Shown here: positions 24,157-32,220 of the stretch, piece by piece
How the letters are laid out: each line of letters starts with the position of its first letter
How positions within the stretch are numbered: the stretch's first letter is position 1
Virus record (IMG/VR): IMGVR_UViG_3300020450_000010
Coordinates: 1-64,000 of that record
DNA length: 64,000 bases
Direction: 5' to 3' (one strand)
From: a virus
The notes under the pieces: generated by a model
Databases searched by the model: none
What the model was told of the DNA's origin: nothing
Seen by the model: only the letters and a program-made list of their open reading frames with translations
Translations under genes and position numbers: made by a program

Positions 24157-25144
24157 TTTCATTTTGATATGCACGATTTTTCGCACAAGTTCTAATACAA
24201 CGACTTATATGTAAATTGTGTTCAGGATCCCAACTATCTTTTAATGCTTGTTCATAGTATTCTGTTGCTAGTATTTCATTGATAGAATAATCATTTAAAT
24301 TATTCCAATTATTTGGGTATATATTATATTTTTCTTTTATTTTGTCTTTGTCATTGAAATTACTGTCGTATAAAAAACAGCAGGGCCATAGTGTACTGTC
24401 AGAACCTATGAATATTTCTGAACCGTGATAATATTTGCAATCTATGCTTGAAATAATGTTATGAATTTGTTCTTGACTTTTGTTTTGGTCTTGTATGAAT
24501 TCGTCTAATTTTTTTACTATTGCTACTTTACTGTGTTGTTTAGCACCAGTAGTAGTGATAACTTTTTCTACTTTGTTATTTTTCTTTCCAATTTTTGCTA
24601 TCCAATTATGATAGCTATTACGCATTCCAGTTCTGGTAGCAAACTCGAATCCTAGTTGTTGTGCAAGTTGCTGTGCTTGTTCTAGTTCATGTTCGTTGTG
24701 ATCAAATACAATGTATATCCATGTGGCTTGGCCGCCAGCATCACTGTATGCTTGCATATTGCGTTTAATAATCTTATAGTTTGTGTTTACTCTGTAGATA
24801 TGATTTGTTTCTGTGCCGTCGACGCAAAAATGCACATCAATACCCAGTGTTCCTAGTTCTCGCCACCAGTCAGCACTGTTGCGTCCTCCGTTTGTACTAT
24901 ACTGAATCTTAGCACCATTGTCAACCAAATACTTTGTAATCTCCATACATTCAGGATTAACGATAGGATCACCTAGCACACCACAAAACTTAAACTTTAT
25001 GCCTTGTGGATCGGGGAACCATGTTTGTATTTGTTCTAGTGTGAGATTAGTGGGCTTTACTAAATCTATATTTTGTGTTCTAGCACACCCAGGACAAGCC
25101 GCATTACAATCACTGCTTATCTCTAGTTCAACTCTTTGTATCAT
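24143..25144 (-). CDS. Radical SAM protein of the HNEH group
   Basis: 333 aa. C13-x3-C17-x2-C20 (SSDCNAACPGC) is the cluster motif. FDHNEHELEQAQQLA matches the HNEH signature of its paralogues, and the C-terminal region has SIDCKYYHG, LWPCCFLYD and RCIRTCAKN, a SPASM-like set. The core is short, as in many peptide- or sugar-modifying radical SAM enzymes. Its start overlaps the end of the next paralogue by 4 nt, so the two form a tandem duplicate pair. Confidence 0.9.
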   Translation of the reverse strand: MIQRVELEISSDCNAACPGCARTQNIDLVKPTNLTLEQIQTWFPDPQGIKFKFCGVLGDPIVNPECMEITKYLVDNGAKIQYSTNGGRNSADWWRELGTLGIDVHFCVDGTETNHIYRVNTNYKIIKRNMQAYSDAGGQATWIYIVFDHNEHELEQAQQLAQQLGFEFATRTGMRNSYHNWIAKIGKKNNKVEKVITTTGAKQHSKVAIVKKLDEFIQDQNKSQEQIHNIISSIDCKYYHGSEIFIGSDSTLWPCCFLYDSNFNDKDKIKEKYNIYPNNWNNLNDYSINEILATEYYEQALKDSWDPEHNLHISRCIRTCAKNRAYQNEIKYS

Positions 25145-26226
25145 TGAAACTGTGCTCCAAATGGATCAAACTCTGTGCCACACTTCATACTACACACACC
25201 CAACTTGCCGTTTTTTACACCTTGTATACTCCAACTTGATTGTATATCTTGTAATAGCGTACCGTTGATTACAGTTTCGAGGTCATGTTCAATTACATTA
25301 ATACCTTGTTTGCCTCCTGCTCTATCAATGAAATCCCATACTTGTTCTACTCTATAGTCCTGATGCCACCATTTGTACATGCGTCCTGCTGTCCAACAGC
25401 ATGGCATTAATAATCCTTCTGCTGTAATAAAAATATTACGTTGTTCAGCTACTTTACATTTGATATCACAATTGTCATAGTATTCACGCATTGAACCATA
25501 TGTTTTTTCTATTTCATTTTGTTTTTGTAGTGCAAGATTTTGATTACTTGATTGTTTTGGTTTTTCTATTAGCTGTGTTTCAGCACCTTTGCGATTTTTA
25601 GCCTGATGTGCGTCTTTTTGTACTTGTCCACTTGCTACAATAAACCTACCGCTTTTCTTTTTTATAAATTTTTCACAGCCCCACTGGTTAGCAAGTTCTT
25701 CTGCTTCTTCAACTTGATGTTCGTTATGTTGAAATATTAAGTAGTCCCAACGAGCTCTACCGCCTGCGTCGATAAATGCTCGCATGTTACGTTCTACATT
25801 ATTCCAAACAACATTTTGTCTATACAAATGATTTGTATCACGCAAACCATCAACACTAAAAATTACTGTGCCTTTTCGTCCTATTACACCTGCAAGTTCA
25901 CGCCACCAGTCAGTACTCTTAGCTCCTGCATTTGTATTCATGCTTAACCACATCTTATCGTTGTGTTGTCTAAAGTAACGAAATACTTCTAATGTATCAC
26001 GTGCAACTATAGGATCACCCAAGTTGCCACACATATACATTGTGTTTAGTTGTTGGATAAATGCGGGTGTAAAGATACGTTGACAGTCGTGTAAACTAAG
26101 TTCACTATTATCTATATGGCGGTTGTCTACACCACCATTTTCATTCCTATCACACATAGGGCAAGCGGCTTGGCACTTTTGCGTAATTTCCAAGTGTACT
26201 TGTTTTATCTCATTGTAGTTGTACAT
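25141..26226 (-). CDS. Radical SAM protein of the HNEH group
   Basis: 361 aa. C18-x3-C22-x2-C25 (QKCQAACPMC) and FQHNEHQVEEAEELA are the key segments, with C-terminal NCDIKCKVAEQ, LLMPCCWTAG and CSMKCGTEF. It is a tandem paralogue of the gene at 24143, with an added Lys/Gln-rich linker near residues 200-240. It overlaps the small kinase-like gene by 17 nt. The neighbouring kinase and PP-loop genes suggest a module that phosphorylates or activates a substrate and then rearranges it (inference). Confidence 0.9.
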   Translation of the reverse strand: MYNYNEIKQVHLEITQKCQAACPMCDRNENGGVDNRHIDNSELSLHDCQRIFTPAFIQQLNTMYMCGNLGDPIVARDTLEVFRYFRQHNDKMWLSMNTNAGAKSTDWWRELAGVIGRKGTVIFSVDGLRDTNHLYRQNVVWNNVERNMRAFIDAGGRARWDYLIFQHNEHQVEEAEELANQWGCEKFIKKKSGRFIVASGQVQKDAHQAKNRKGAETQLIEKPKQSSNQNLALQKQNEIEKTYGSMREYYDNCDIKCKVAEQRNIFITAEGLLMPCCWTAGRMYKWWHQDYRVEQVWDFIDRAGGKQGINVIEHDLETVINGTLLQDIQSSWSIQGVKNGKLGVCSMKCGTEFDPFGAQFQ

Positions 26227-26746
26227 AGTTAAACTTTTGTATCTTACCCATTAAATTAATCTGTGTCATGTAATATTTTTCAGTAAAATCAAAAGCCCAA
26301 CTTTCATTAGGTATAGTGTCTATTAGTTCATAACTTTCAGGATCAAGTATTTTAATACTTTTATCTTTGGTTATTACCATGTTATGTAAACTAACATCGG
26401 TATTGATAAAATACTGGTCTTCCCTTATACATTTGCTGTACTCCATACTTTGGGCCCAACTGTAGTTGATTGCATACAAAATATCACACAATATATTTTT
26501 ATTTACTAAATGAAAATAATCGGGATCTTTAAGTAGATCTTCAACGGTAGCTATAAAATCTAGTTTCTCCATGCGAATAGTACTACCAACATCATCTATG
26601 CCAAATACTTCAACTAGAAATCTATTCGCTCTACACAATTCATGGTAATGCATAAGCCATTCTTTGGGTTCGTCCACTGGTTTGTGTTTTAACGTTTTGA
26701 CAACATTGTTGTCGTTTATTTTTATTATACTCTTAAATGTTTCCAA
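26210..26746 (-). CDS. Small kinase-like protein (choline/aminoglycoside kinase fold)
   Basis: 178 aa. The catalytic segment NTDVSLHNMVI gives D117 and N122, and ILDPES gives the metal-binding D135, the pattern of the choline/aminoglycoside/lipopolysaccharide kinase group. Most of the N-lobe is missing or very short, so ATP binding may be unusual or the protein may need a partner. The start codon appears to be TTG, one base after the PP-loop gene stop. Likely role: phosphorylating a small molecule or sugar. Confidence 0.65.
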   Translation of the reverse strand: METFKSIIKINDNNVVKTLKHKPVDEPKEWLMHYHELCRANRFLVEVFGIDDVGSTIRMEKLDFIATVEDLLKDPDYFHLVNKNILCDILYAINYSWAQSMEYSKCIREDQYFINTDVSLHNMVITKDKSIKILDPESYELIDTIPNESWAFDFTEKYYMTQINLMGKIQKFNYVQLQ

Positions 26747-26747
26747 T

Positions 26748-27422
26748 TTATACTAATCTTCCAAATCCCCATTGTCGTTCTCTGCAAAACCAACAATCTT
26801 CACAGTGTTTTTCAAATGTATAAACTTCATCATCTTCACAACTTCTGGTCAACGGAAATATATCTTCTAGTACACCCAATCTAATATAGTGTTCTGCTAC
26901 ACCTTTTTTATCCACATTAATCAAAGGTCTAAAAGTATTGTCTTTCTTTTCCAATCCTTTACTTCTATCCATATCATTGGTACCAAAACTACCAGGTAAC
27001 GCATGTGTGCCGTCGTATAATTCTGGAGCATCTTCTGCTGTTGGATTAGCAGTCAAACCTGAGAAATGCTTTTGCAAGCCTTGACTTGCATAAACATCAT
27101 TGACAAGATCTGCTTGTTGATTGATATAGTTTTCAACTGTAGAGCTATCAATGGTTCTATACTGATGTGTTGCAAATTTAATGCCTGTCATTGATTCAAC
27201 TTTGCGTAATACTTTGTCTGCAAATATCTGTTGAAATGGTTTGGTACTTGCTACCGCAGTAATAGGATGAATGGTGATATCAGGTCTTTCTTCTGTGACA
27301 TACTTTGCGACCATGTAACAAACTATTGCACTGTCAGCACCTCCACTGATTTTTAATCCCAGAGTTTTCATATTCTCCGGGAGGTCAATCTCCCAATTAT
27401 CTTGTGAGTTTTCCAATAACAT
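26748..27422 (-). CDS. PP-loop ATP pyrophosphatase with QueC-like Cys tail
   Basis: 224 aa. The PP-loop SGGADS lies at 26-31. The C-terminus CEDCWFCRERQWGF (C207, C210, C213, then R-x-x-G-F) strongly recalls the zinc-binding end of QueC. It is a shorter paralogue of the protein at 20620. It would activate a carboxylate or carbonyl with ATP. GGAG precedes the ATG. It lies beside a kinase-like gene and two radical SAM genes. Confidence 0.8.
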   Translation of the reverse strand: MLLENSQDNWEIDLPENMKTLGLKISGGADSAIVCYMVAKYVTEERPDITIHPITAVASTKPFQQIFADKVLRKVESMTGIKFATHQYRTIDSSTVENYINQQADLVNDVYASQGLQKHFSGLTANPTAEDAPELYDGTHALPGSFGTNDMDRSKGLEKKDNTFRPLINVDKKGVAEHYIRLGVLEDIFPLTRSCEDDEVYTFEKHCEDCWFCRERQWGFGRLV

Positions 27423-27442
27423 TTATTTCTCCATTATCAACT

Positions 27443-27679
27443 TTATACATTAATAAAATAAATCCAAATTAGTGTTGGTATAATTATAGCAAACTGTGGC
27501 ATAAAATTTAATAGTAATGCTTTTTCATTCCACCTATAACCAACATAACACCAGCCTGTTGCTCCTAACAACTGTACATAGGCATTCCAAGGAGTCACAC
27601 CTAAAGTGTGCAATAACATTGCAATTAGGATTGTGATAGCACTTGCGTATTTAATATACCAAACATGATCTCTATTCAT
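27443..27679 (-). CDS. Small membrane protein, 78 aa
   Basis: Two to three hydrophobic segments are visible (about residues 9-30, 34-48 and 58-77), with little soluble sequence between them, so it should sit in the inner membrane. No family is assigned with confidence. It overlaps the next upstream gene by 8 nt. It might anchor one of the pathway enzymes or alter the host membrane; neither is shown by the sequence. Confidence 0.65.
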   Translation of the reverse strand: MNRDHVWYIKYASAITILIAMLLHTLGVTPWNAYVQLLGATGWCYVGYRWNEKALLLNFMPQFAIIIPTLIWIYFINV

Positions 27680-27893
27680 CTAATATCAACTTTATATCTT
27701 TGCCTGGCCCACACTTGCTAGGTAAGTCGCCGTATTGTTCTACATACCATTCAATAACTGCACTATACCAAAGTTGACTATTATGATGTGCTTTTTTGTT
27801 GAACTGGTGTATGTTATTGTTTGAAGCTTGCATAGTTGATAGTGCTTTTGCGGCTTCAATTTGTAACTCACGTAAAGAAAGGGTATCTAGCAT
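27672..27893 (-). CDS. Small hypothetical protein, 73 aa
   Basis: No family is recognised. The N-terminal half is a likely amphipathic helix (LRELQIEAAKALS), followed by His/Asn-rich sequence and a Trp/Tyr patch (LWYSAVIEWYVEQYG). It lies 2 nt from the methyltransferase-like gene and overlaps the small membrane protein gene, so all are one translational unit. Confidence 0.55.
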   Translation of the reverse strand: MLDTLSLRELQIEAAKALSTMQASNNNIHQFNKKAHHNSQLWYSAVIEWYVEQYGDLPSKCGPGKDIKLILDE

Positions 27894-27895
27894 TT

Positions 27896-28846
27896 TTACT
27901 TTTCACCAATCAGCATATACCTATTATATTTCCAAGTTTCAATTTCACCTTCGAATAATATTTCTTTCATAGGATATTTTTCTTTTGCTTGTTCAATTCC
28001 AGTAACACAATTTATATGTTGTTCTTGTTCAAAAAAATCATTTGTTTGCAGACATACTAGCATGCCTTGAGGTAAATTATTATACCAATCTTCATTCATA
28101 TGTTCACAACTTGTGTTTATAACTAAATTTGGTTTTACATTTACATTTATTGCTTGATTCAGCTTATTTTTAATTTGGATATCAAAACTATCATTATTGT
28201 CATATCTAATTTCATCAACGTTTTTATGCACACTTTTAAACTGCCATTTATTCTGATACTGTTCATAATTAAAATCATCTGCAATTTCTATACAGTCTGG
28301 ATCAACTTCTAAATTGTAATAGTGTGAAACTCTAAAGTTATTGAAAATACTTTTAGCTACAGTTGCATACCATCCTCCATATTGTACAATTATGCCTAGA
28401 TATGTTTCAGGAAAAACTTCTTTTAGTTGTTCGACCATCCAACATTTACTTTTCATTTGTCCTCTACTAAAGTGTTCATTTAGATTAGCAAGCCTTTGCC
28501 ACTTTATACTCCAACTACTAATTTTTCTAATATAATCATCATTAATACAATAAGAAATATATCGCAAAACTTTTCGATGATTAACATATTCATATCCAGT
28601 ATAGTTGCTTAATAGAATATTTAAAAACTCATCAGTCAACTCAATTCGACCTCTGTCAATTTCACTGTTTAACATTTCTTTGATATTCCATATGTTGCCA
28701 TGTAGAATTGCATTGTAAATTTTTTTATATATTTCGAGTTCTGGATGATTGATATAGGTCAAATATTCATCTAAGCCATGCATCCAATGTAAGTTTTCTA
28801 CGTATTGTTTTCCTTCTACATGTGAACCTGTGTTATGAAGAGTCAT
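27896..28846 (-). CDS. Methyltransferase-like protein
   Basis: 316 aa from the ATG at 28846, which has AAGGAGG 6 nt upstream; a TTG one codon earlier is less likely. The C-terminal half has a Rossmann-like core: hydrophobic strand plus Gly (GIIVQYGGWY), an acidic ribose-binding strand end (YNLEVDPDCIEIADDF), and LVINTSCEHM at motif IV. This fits a class I SAM-dependent methyltransferase, although motif I is atypical. The N-terminal 130 residues are helical and unassigned. It overlaps the glycosyltransferase-like gene by 14 nt. Confidence 0.6.
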   Translation of the reverse strand: MTLHNTGSHVEGKQYVENLHWMHGLDEYLTYINHPELEIYKKIYNAILHGNIWNIKEMLNSEIDRGRIELTDEFLNILLSNYTGYEYVNHRKVLRYISYCINDDYIRKISSWSIKWQRLANLNEHFSRGQMKSKCWMVEQLKEVFPETYLGIIVQYGGWYATVAKSIFNNFRVSHYYNLEVDPDCIEIADDFNYEQYQNKWQFKSVHKNVDEIRYDNNDSFDIQIKNKLNQAINVNVKPNLVINTSCEHMNEDWYNNLPQGMLVCLQTNDFFEQEQHINCVTGIEQAKEKYPMKEILFEGEIETWKYNRYMLIGEK

Positions 28847-29537
28847 CAAATACCTCCTTTAGCCAATCAAAGTCGTTGATATTATTTAAAATATGTTTTT
28901 TATCTTTGTATTCGTATCCAAAATCAGCACCTTGTTTTGCTCCTAATATAGCATATTCACCAAACTCTCTATCTGCTCCTTTGGTCTGCCAAACTTTGAG
29001 TCTATATTCATTATCTAAGTTGTCACCGTGTGGAATAATAGCACTGGCTAGTTTTGTACATTCTCTGAACGCACTACGCCAAGCGTTAAATGGATCAGTG
29101 TTAAATGCTGTAATATTACTTATCTGAAACTTAGGTACAAAAGGACATCCTATTGTAGTTGTCATGTCTACACTCCAGTCCTGTGCTTCTCTCATTGCTT
29201 TGCGTTGAAACAGTTTAGCGCCACCATATCCATATAATAAGTCATTAACAGGATTACGACTACGCCATACATATACACATTCACTTTCATATACGCCGGG
29301 CCACTGTTCTTTATTTTTATCTGGTTTGAATCTAAAGCTAAACTCTTCGTCAATGATAGCATCAGCATCAATTACATAAAAATGACTGGTCTCTGCTATT
29401 TCAGCCGCGGCTTTGTGAGCTTCAAATATTCCTTTTACACCTTGTATACGTTTAGCATGGGGTGCAAACAGTTGTAGTAGTTCAAAATTATCATCAGCAT
29501 ATGGTTCGTGATAGCTGATCTGAATAACGTCTAACAT
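28833..29537 (-). CDS. Glycosyltransferase-like protein (GT-A type)
   Basis: 234 aa. VIDADAIID supplies a D57-x-D59 metal/nucleotide motif after a helical segment AHKAAAEIAETS. GYGGAKLFQRKAM and the C-terminal WRSAFRE block are shared with the longer protein at 47034. GT-A enzymes transfer a sugar from a nucleotide-sugar donor. The acceptor could be a virion protein, a host surface glycan or a pathway intermediate. It lies directly after the carbamoyltransferase module. Confidence 0.65.
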   Translation of the reverse strand: MLDVIQISYHEPYADDNFELLQLFAPHAKRIQGVKGIFEAHKAAAEIAETSHFYVIDADAIIDEEFSFRFKPDKNKEQWPGVYESECVYVWRSRNPVNDLLYGYGGAKLFQRKAMREAQDWSVDMTTTIGCPFVPKFQISNITAFNTDPFNAWRSAFRECTKLASAIIPHGDNLDNEYRLKVWQTKGADREFGEYAILGAKQGADFGYEYKDKKHILNNINDFDWLKEVFDDSS

Positions 29538-29544
29538 ATAATTC

Positions 29545-29661
29545 CTATTCGTATATAAATGGGTCTCGTTTTTTTATTTCTTCTAATCGTTTTTGTAATG
29601 CTTTTTTCTCTTTATACCTAATCCAAGGCCATAATATAAAATTTATTATTCTGGTAAACAT
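29545..29661 (-). CDS. Small membrane-associated protein, 38 aa
   Basis: Starts at ATG 29661 with GGAG 7 nt upstream, overlaps the carbamoyltransferase end by 16 nt and stops 7 nt before the glycosyltransferase gene. The N-terminus is hydrophobic and Trp-containing (FTRIINFILWPWI). The rest is a Lys/Glu/Arg helix ending RDPFIYE. The position after a carbamoyltransferase recalls the tiny membrane proteins found beside bacterial NodU-type enzymes, but homology is not established. Confidence 0.6.
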   Translation of the reverse strand: MFTRIINFILWPWIRYKEKKALQKRLEEIKKRDPFIYE

Positions 29662-31130
29662 ACTTCCACTCCATATTGTTTAGTCCAACGCTCTGCATCT
29701 TTTCTTGTGTTAACCAATGGTTCACCTTTTATGTTTAAACTAGTATTGAGTAACATAGGACAACCTGTAAGTTCATACCAACGTTCTAACAGCTTTCTAA
29801 ATCCTGTATTATCTGTTTTAGATACTGTTTGAACTCTTGAGGTGTTATCGTAGTGGACGATTGCTGGAAACTTAACAGGTTGTTTACATTCTGCTGTATA
29901 CTGCATGTATGGACCTGTTGGTCCTTTGAAGTAATCGCTTGCGTGTTCTTCAAGGATTGCTGGCGCAAATGGTCTGAATGATTCACGTTGTTTAATGCTG
30001 TTAACACGGTCTTTGACATCATCTCCACGGGGATCAGCAAGAATACTACGGTTGCCAAGAGCCCGAGGACCAAACTCAGCCCGTCCTGCCGCAACTGCGG
30101 TAATTTTTTTGGTTTGTAGTTGCCGTATAATTTTATCAACTGGATATTCTCCTTTAATGTTATGTCCTAGGTATGGCCCGGGCCAATCTATATGTTCACT
30201 TTTGTGTGCTAGTACACATCCTACTGCACTGCCTGCATCACCTGGATTAGGCATTATCCATACATTTTCAAAATGTGTATGAGCAATTGGATTCGCTACA
30301 CAATTTAACACACAACCTCCTGTAAGCACTAGATTCTTTTTACGACCATTTGTAAGATAGGCAGTGTGTCTGATTAAGCCTAAAAATATTTCTTCGTATA
30401 TACGCTGTACAGCGGCGGCTATATCTGCATAGTCTTGTACACTGGTTAATAATGGTTGCCAGTTCATGCAACCTCTGTGGCAATTGCGTAAGAATACAGT
30501 TTTACCATCTGTCATTGTGGGCATTTTTAAGATAAAATCATCTTTAATTAATTCATAATATCTATTAGGGTCTCCTACAGCCGCCATACCCATTAATATG
30601 TATTCATGTTCCTGTGGCTTTAGACCTATACGCTGTGTCATACCACTGTACCATATGCCTACGCTGTTAGGATAACTTTGACTCCATAGTTTCTTTAACT
30701 GATTGCCTTCGCCTGTCCATATGCTTATTGTTTCCCATTCACCTATACTGTCTATGCACAGTATTACAGCATCATCAAACGGACTGGTAAAATAACCTCC
30801 GGCGGCATGACTGTGATGATGCGTTGTTGTGCGTACACGTGGAGGATTAGTATACAATTTACCAAGCATACTTCTAGGCGAAGATTTTGTAAGTAAATTA
30901 TACTGTCCAGCGTACAACTGTCTTGTTTTCTTTAACCAAGGTCTTTCATAAAAGAAAATTTCATCAGGCTCGCCATGATACAATGCATCTACAAGTATAC
31001 CACGATTCAAATGCTTGTCATTTTTTATTCTACTGTAGCGTTCTGCATGAGAGGCAAATACAAGTCGCTTGTTATCAAAAACTGCCAAACTTGCATCATG
31101 TGCCATGCCTGACCAACCCCATGTAATCAT
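29646..31130 (-). CDS. NodU/CmcH-family carbamoyltransferase
   Basis: 494 aa. The N-terminus has the conserved WGWSGMAHDAS. THHHSHAA (103-110) is the carbamoyl-adenylate site motif and FGPRALGNRSILADPR is the C-terminal hallmark. The enzyme transfers a carbamoyl group from carbamoyl phosphate, via carbamoyl-AMP, to a hydroxyl of a sugar or antibiotic-type product. It is somewhat shorter than many family members (530-600 aa). It is coupled to a P-loop kinase gene upstream (4-nt overlap) and a 38-aa gene downstream. Confidence 0.9.
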   Translation of the reverse strand: MITWGWSGMAHDASLAVFDNKRLVFASHAERYSRIKNDKHLNRGILVDALYHGEPDEIFFYERPWLKKTRQLYAGQYNLLTKSSPRSMLGKLYTNPPRVRTTTHHHSHAAGGYFTSPFDDAVILCIDSIGEWETISIWTGEGNQLKKLWSQSYPNSVGIWYSGMTQRIGLKPQEHEYILMGMAAVGDPNRYYELIKDDFILKMPTMTDGKTVFLRNCHRGCMNWQPLLTSVQDYADIAAAVQRIYEEIFLGLIRHTAYLTNGRKKNLVLTGGCVLNCVANPIAHTHFENVWIMPNPGDAGSAVGCVLAHKSEHIDWPGPYLGHNIKGEYPVDKIIRQLQTKKITAVAAGRAEFGPRALGNRSILADPRGDDVKDRVNSIKQRESFRPFAPAILEEHASDYFKGPTGPYMQYTAECKQPVKFPAIVHYDNTSRVQTVSKTDNTGFRKLLERWYELTGCPMLLNTSLNIKGEPLVNTRKDAERWTKQYGVEVCLPE

Positions 31131-31477
31131 TTATTCTTCTTTTCCATATATCGTTTTACAACTGGCATTAATTGTTGATGTGTATCATTAAACCATTCAG
31201 ACACATGATAATCTACACGCCTAGGCTTTTGTATTTTTTTATCAACAGTGTCCATCCACACAATATAATCAGGATCCAGTTGATCTATGCTTGATTGTAG
31301 TTTACATCTTTTATCAACTACTACCATCTTACCTGTGCTAAGAATGCCATCTATATATGCACGTAGATCCCCATCATAACTATCTTTGTTTACATATGTC
31401 GCGCCTATAAGTTCAGCAAATGGTTTAGCTAGTGTTGTTTTTCCTGATCCTTCTTCGCCGCAAATTAATATAATCAT
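31127..31477 (-). CDS. Small P-loop kinase, APS-kinase-like
   Basis: 116 aa. The Walker A GEEGSGKTT lies at 7-15. VVVDKRCKLQ and the PRRVDYHVS segment fit the small nucleotide/APS kinase group, though the protein is 60-80 residues shorter than an APS kinase. With three sulfotransferase-like genes in the window, supply of the sulfate donor PAPS is a reasonable guess. Phosphorylation of another small substrate is equally possible. Overlaps of 4 nt couple it to both neighbours. Confidence 0.65.
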   Translation of the reverse strand: MIILICGEEGSGKTTLAKPFAELIGATYVNKDSYDGDLRAYIDGILSTGKMVVVDKRCKLQSSIDQLDPDYIVWMDTVDKKIQKPRRVDYHVSEWFNDTHQQLMPVVKRYMEKKNK

Positions 31478-32220
31478 ATTGTAAAAATATTCCCTGGATT
31501 TGCATTGTCCAATAATTGTTGTGTACGTTCAGTTTTAAGTCCAGTCATTTGTAGCACTGCTCTAGGACTACTACTTGCATTAGCTGTACAGTGTGGGACA
31601 TTACTCCAATCAAAAACATGTACTTCGCCTGCTTGCCATTTATCATACATACAGTTGCCATATGTGTAGAAGTGACCTGGTTGCCAATCATCTAACATAA
31701 TAGTAATACGCACAATACGCTCTGGATCGTTTGGACATCTATCCCAAAGTTTGTCAATGTGCATGTTAAACATTTGTCCGGTCATCTGTACGTGTGCTTG
31801 CCATTTAACTAAACTAACACCGTCACTAGTTAGTTTAAAGTAGTCCATCATTTTATACAGTGTAGGATATTCAACTGACCAATCTGCAAAACTGTTTTTG
31901 TTCGTAAGCATTAATCCTTTAGGATCTCCGCCTGCTTGTTGAATATCATATTCTTCCTGTGTAAGCATTTCTGGATCTTTTTTCTTTTGTGCAAAATGTT
32001 TACGTGTTGCCCAATTTACCGGATGACATGCACTTACAAGTCTATCACGTTCCTCTTTCCAATCGCCTTCGAATCTGCCTATTACATCAAACCAATCACC
32101 AGGTTGGTCTTGTATTGTATCGTCAAAATGATATTCACTGTGTGCTACAGTCCAGTCCCAACTACTAGGATAATCATTGGGATCAGCTAGTGTTTTATTC
32201 CAATTAGTTTGATGTTTCAT
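31474..32220 (-). CDS. 2OG-Fe(II) oxygenase-like (aspartyl-hydroxylase type)
   Basis: 248 aa. H154-x-D156 (FNMHIDKLWD), distal H210 (NVPHCTANASS) and R220 give a complete Fe(II)/2-oxoglutarate site, spaced as in aspartyl/asparaginyl hydroxylases. The strand HFYTYGNCMYDKWQAGEV fits the central jelly-roll. Its start codon abuts the sulfotransferase-like stop. It is the only oxygenase of the set away from the 8200-14718 group, and belongs with the carbamoyl/sulfo module. Confidence 0.8.
   Translation of the reverse strand: MKHQTNWNKTLADPNDYPSSWDWTVAHSEYHFDDTIQDQPGDWFDVIGRFEGDWKEERDRLVSACHPVNWATRKHFAQKKKDPEMLTQEEYDIQQAGGDPKGLMLTNKNSFADWSVEYPTLYKMMDYFKLTSDGVSLVKWQAHVQMTGQMFNMHIDKLWDRCPNDPERIVRITIMLDDWQPGHFYTYGNCMYDKWQAGEVHVFDWSNVPHCTANASSSPRAVLQMTGLKTERTQQLLDNANPGNIFTI

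Noticed and set aside
20620-27422. Queuosine or deazaguanine pathway
   Set aside because: Only QueC-like and generic radical SAM proteins are present; no QueD, FolE or DpdA-type protein is seen in the window.
29786-30139. 117-aa leftward open frame
   Set aside because: Same strand but out of frame inside the carbamoyltransferase, whose signature residues lie in the other frame.
32213-32220. TATAAATG on the minus strand as a late promoter
   Set aside because: It differs from TATAAATA at the last base and is formed by the abutting TAA stop and ATG start; no other promoter feature is present.
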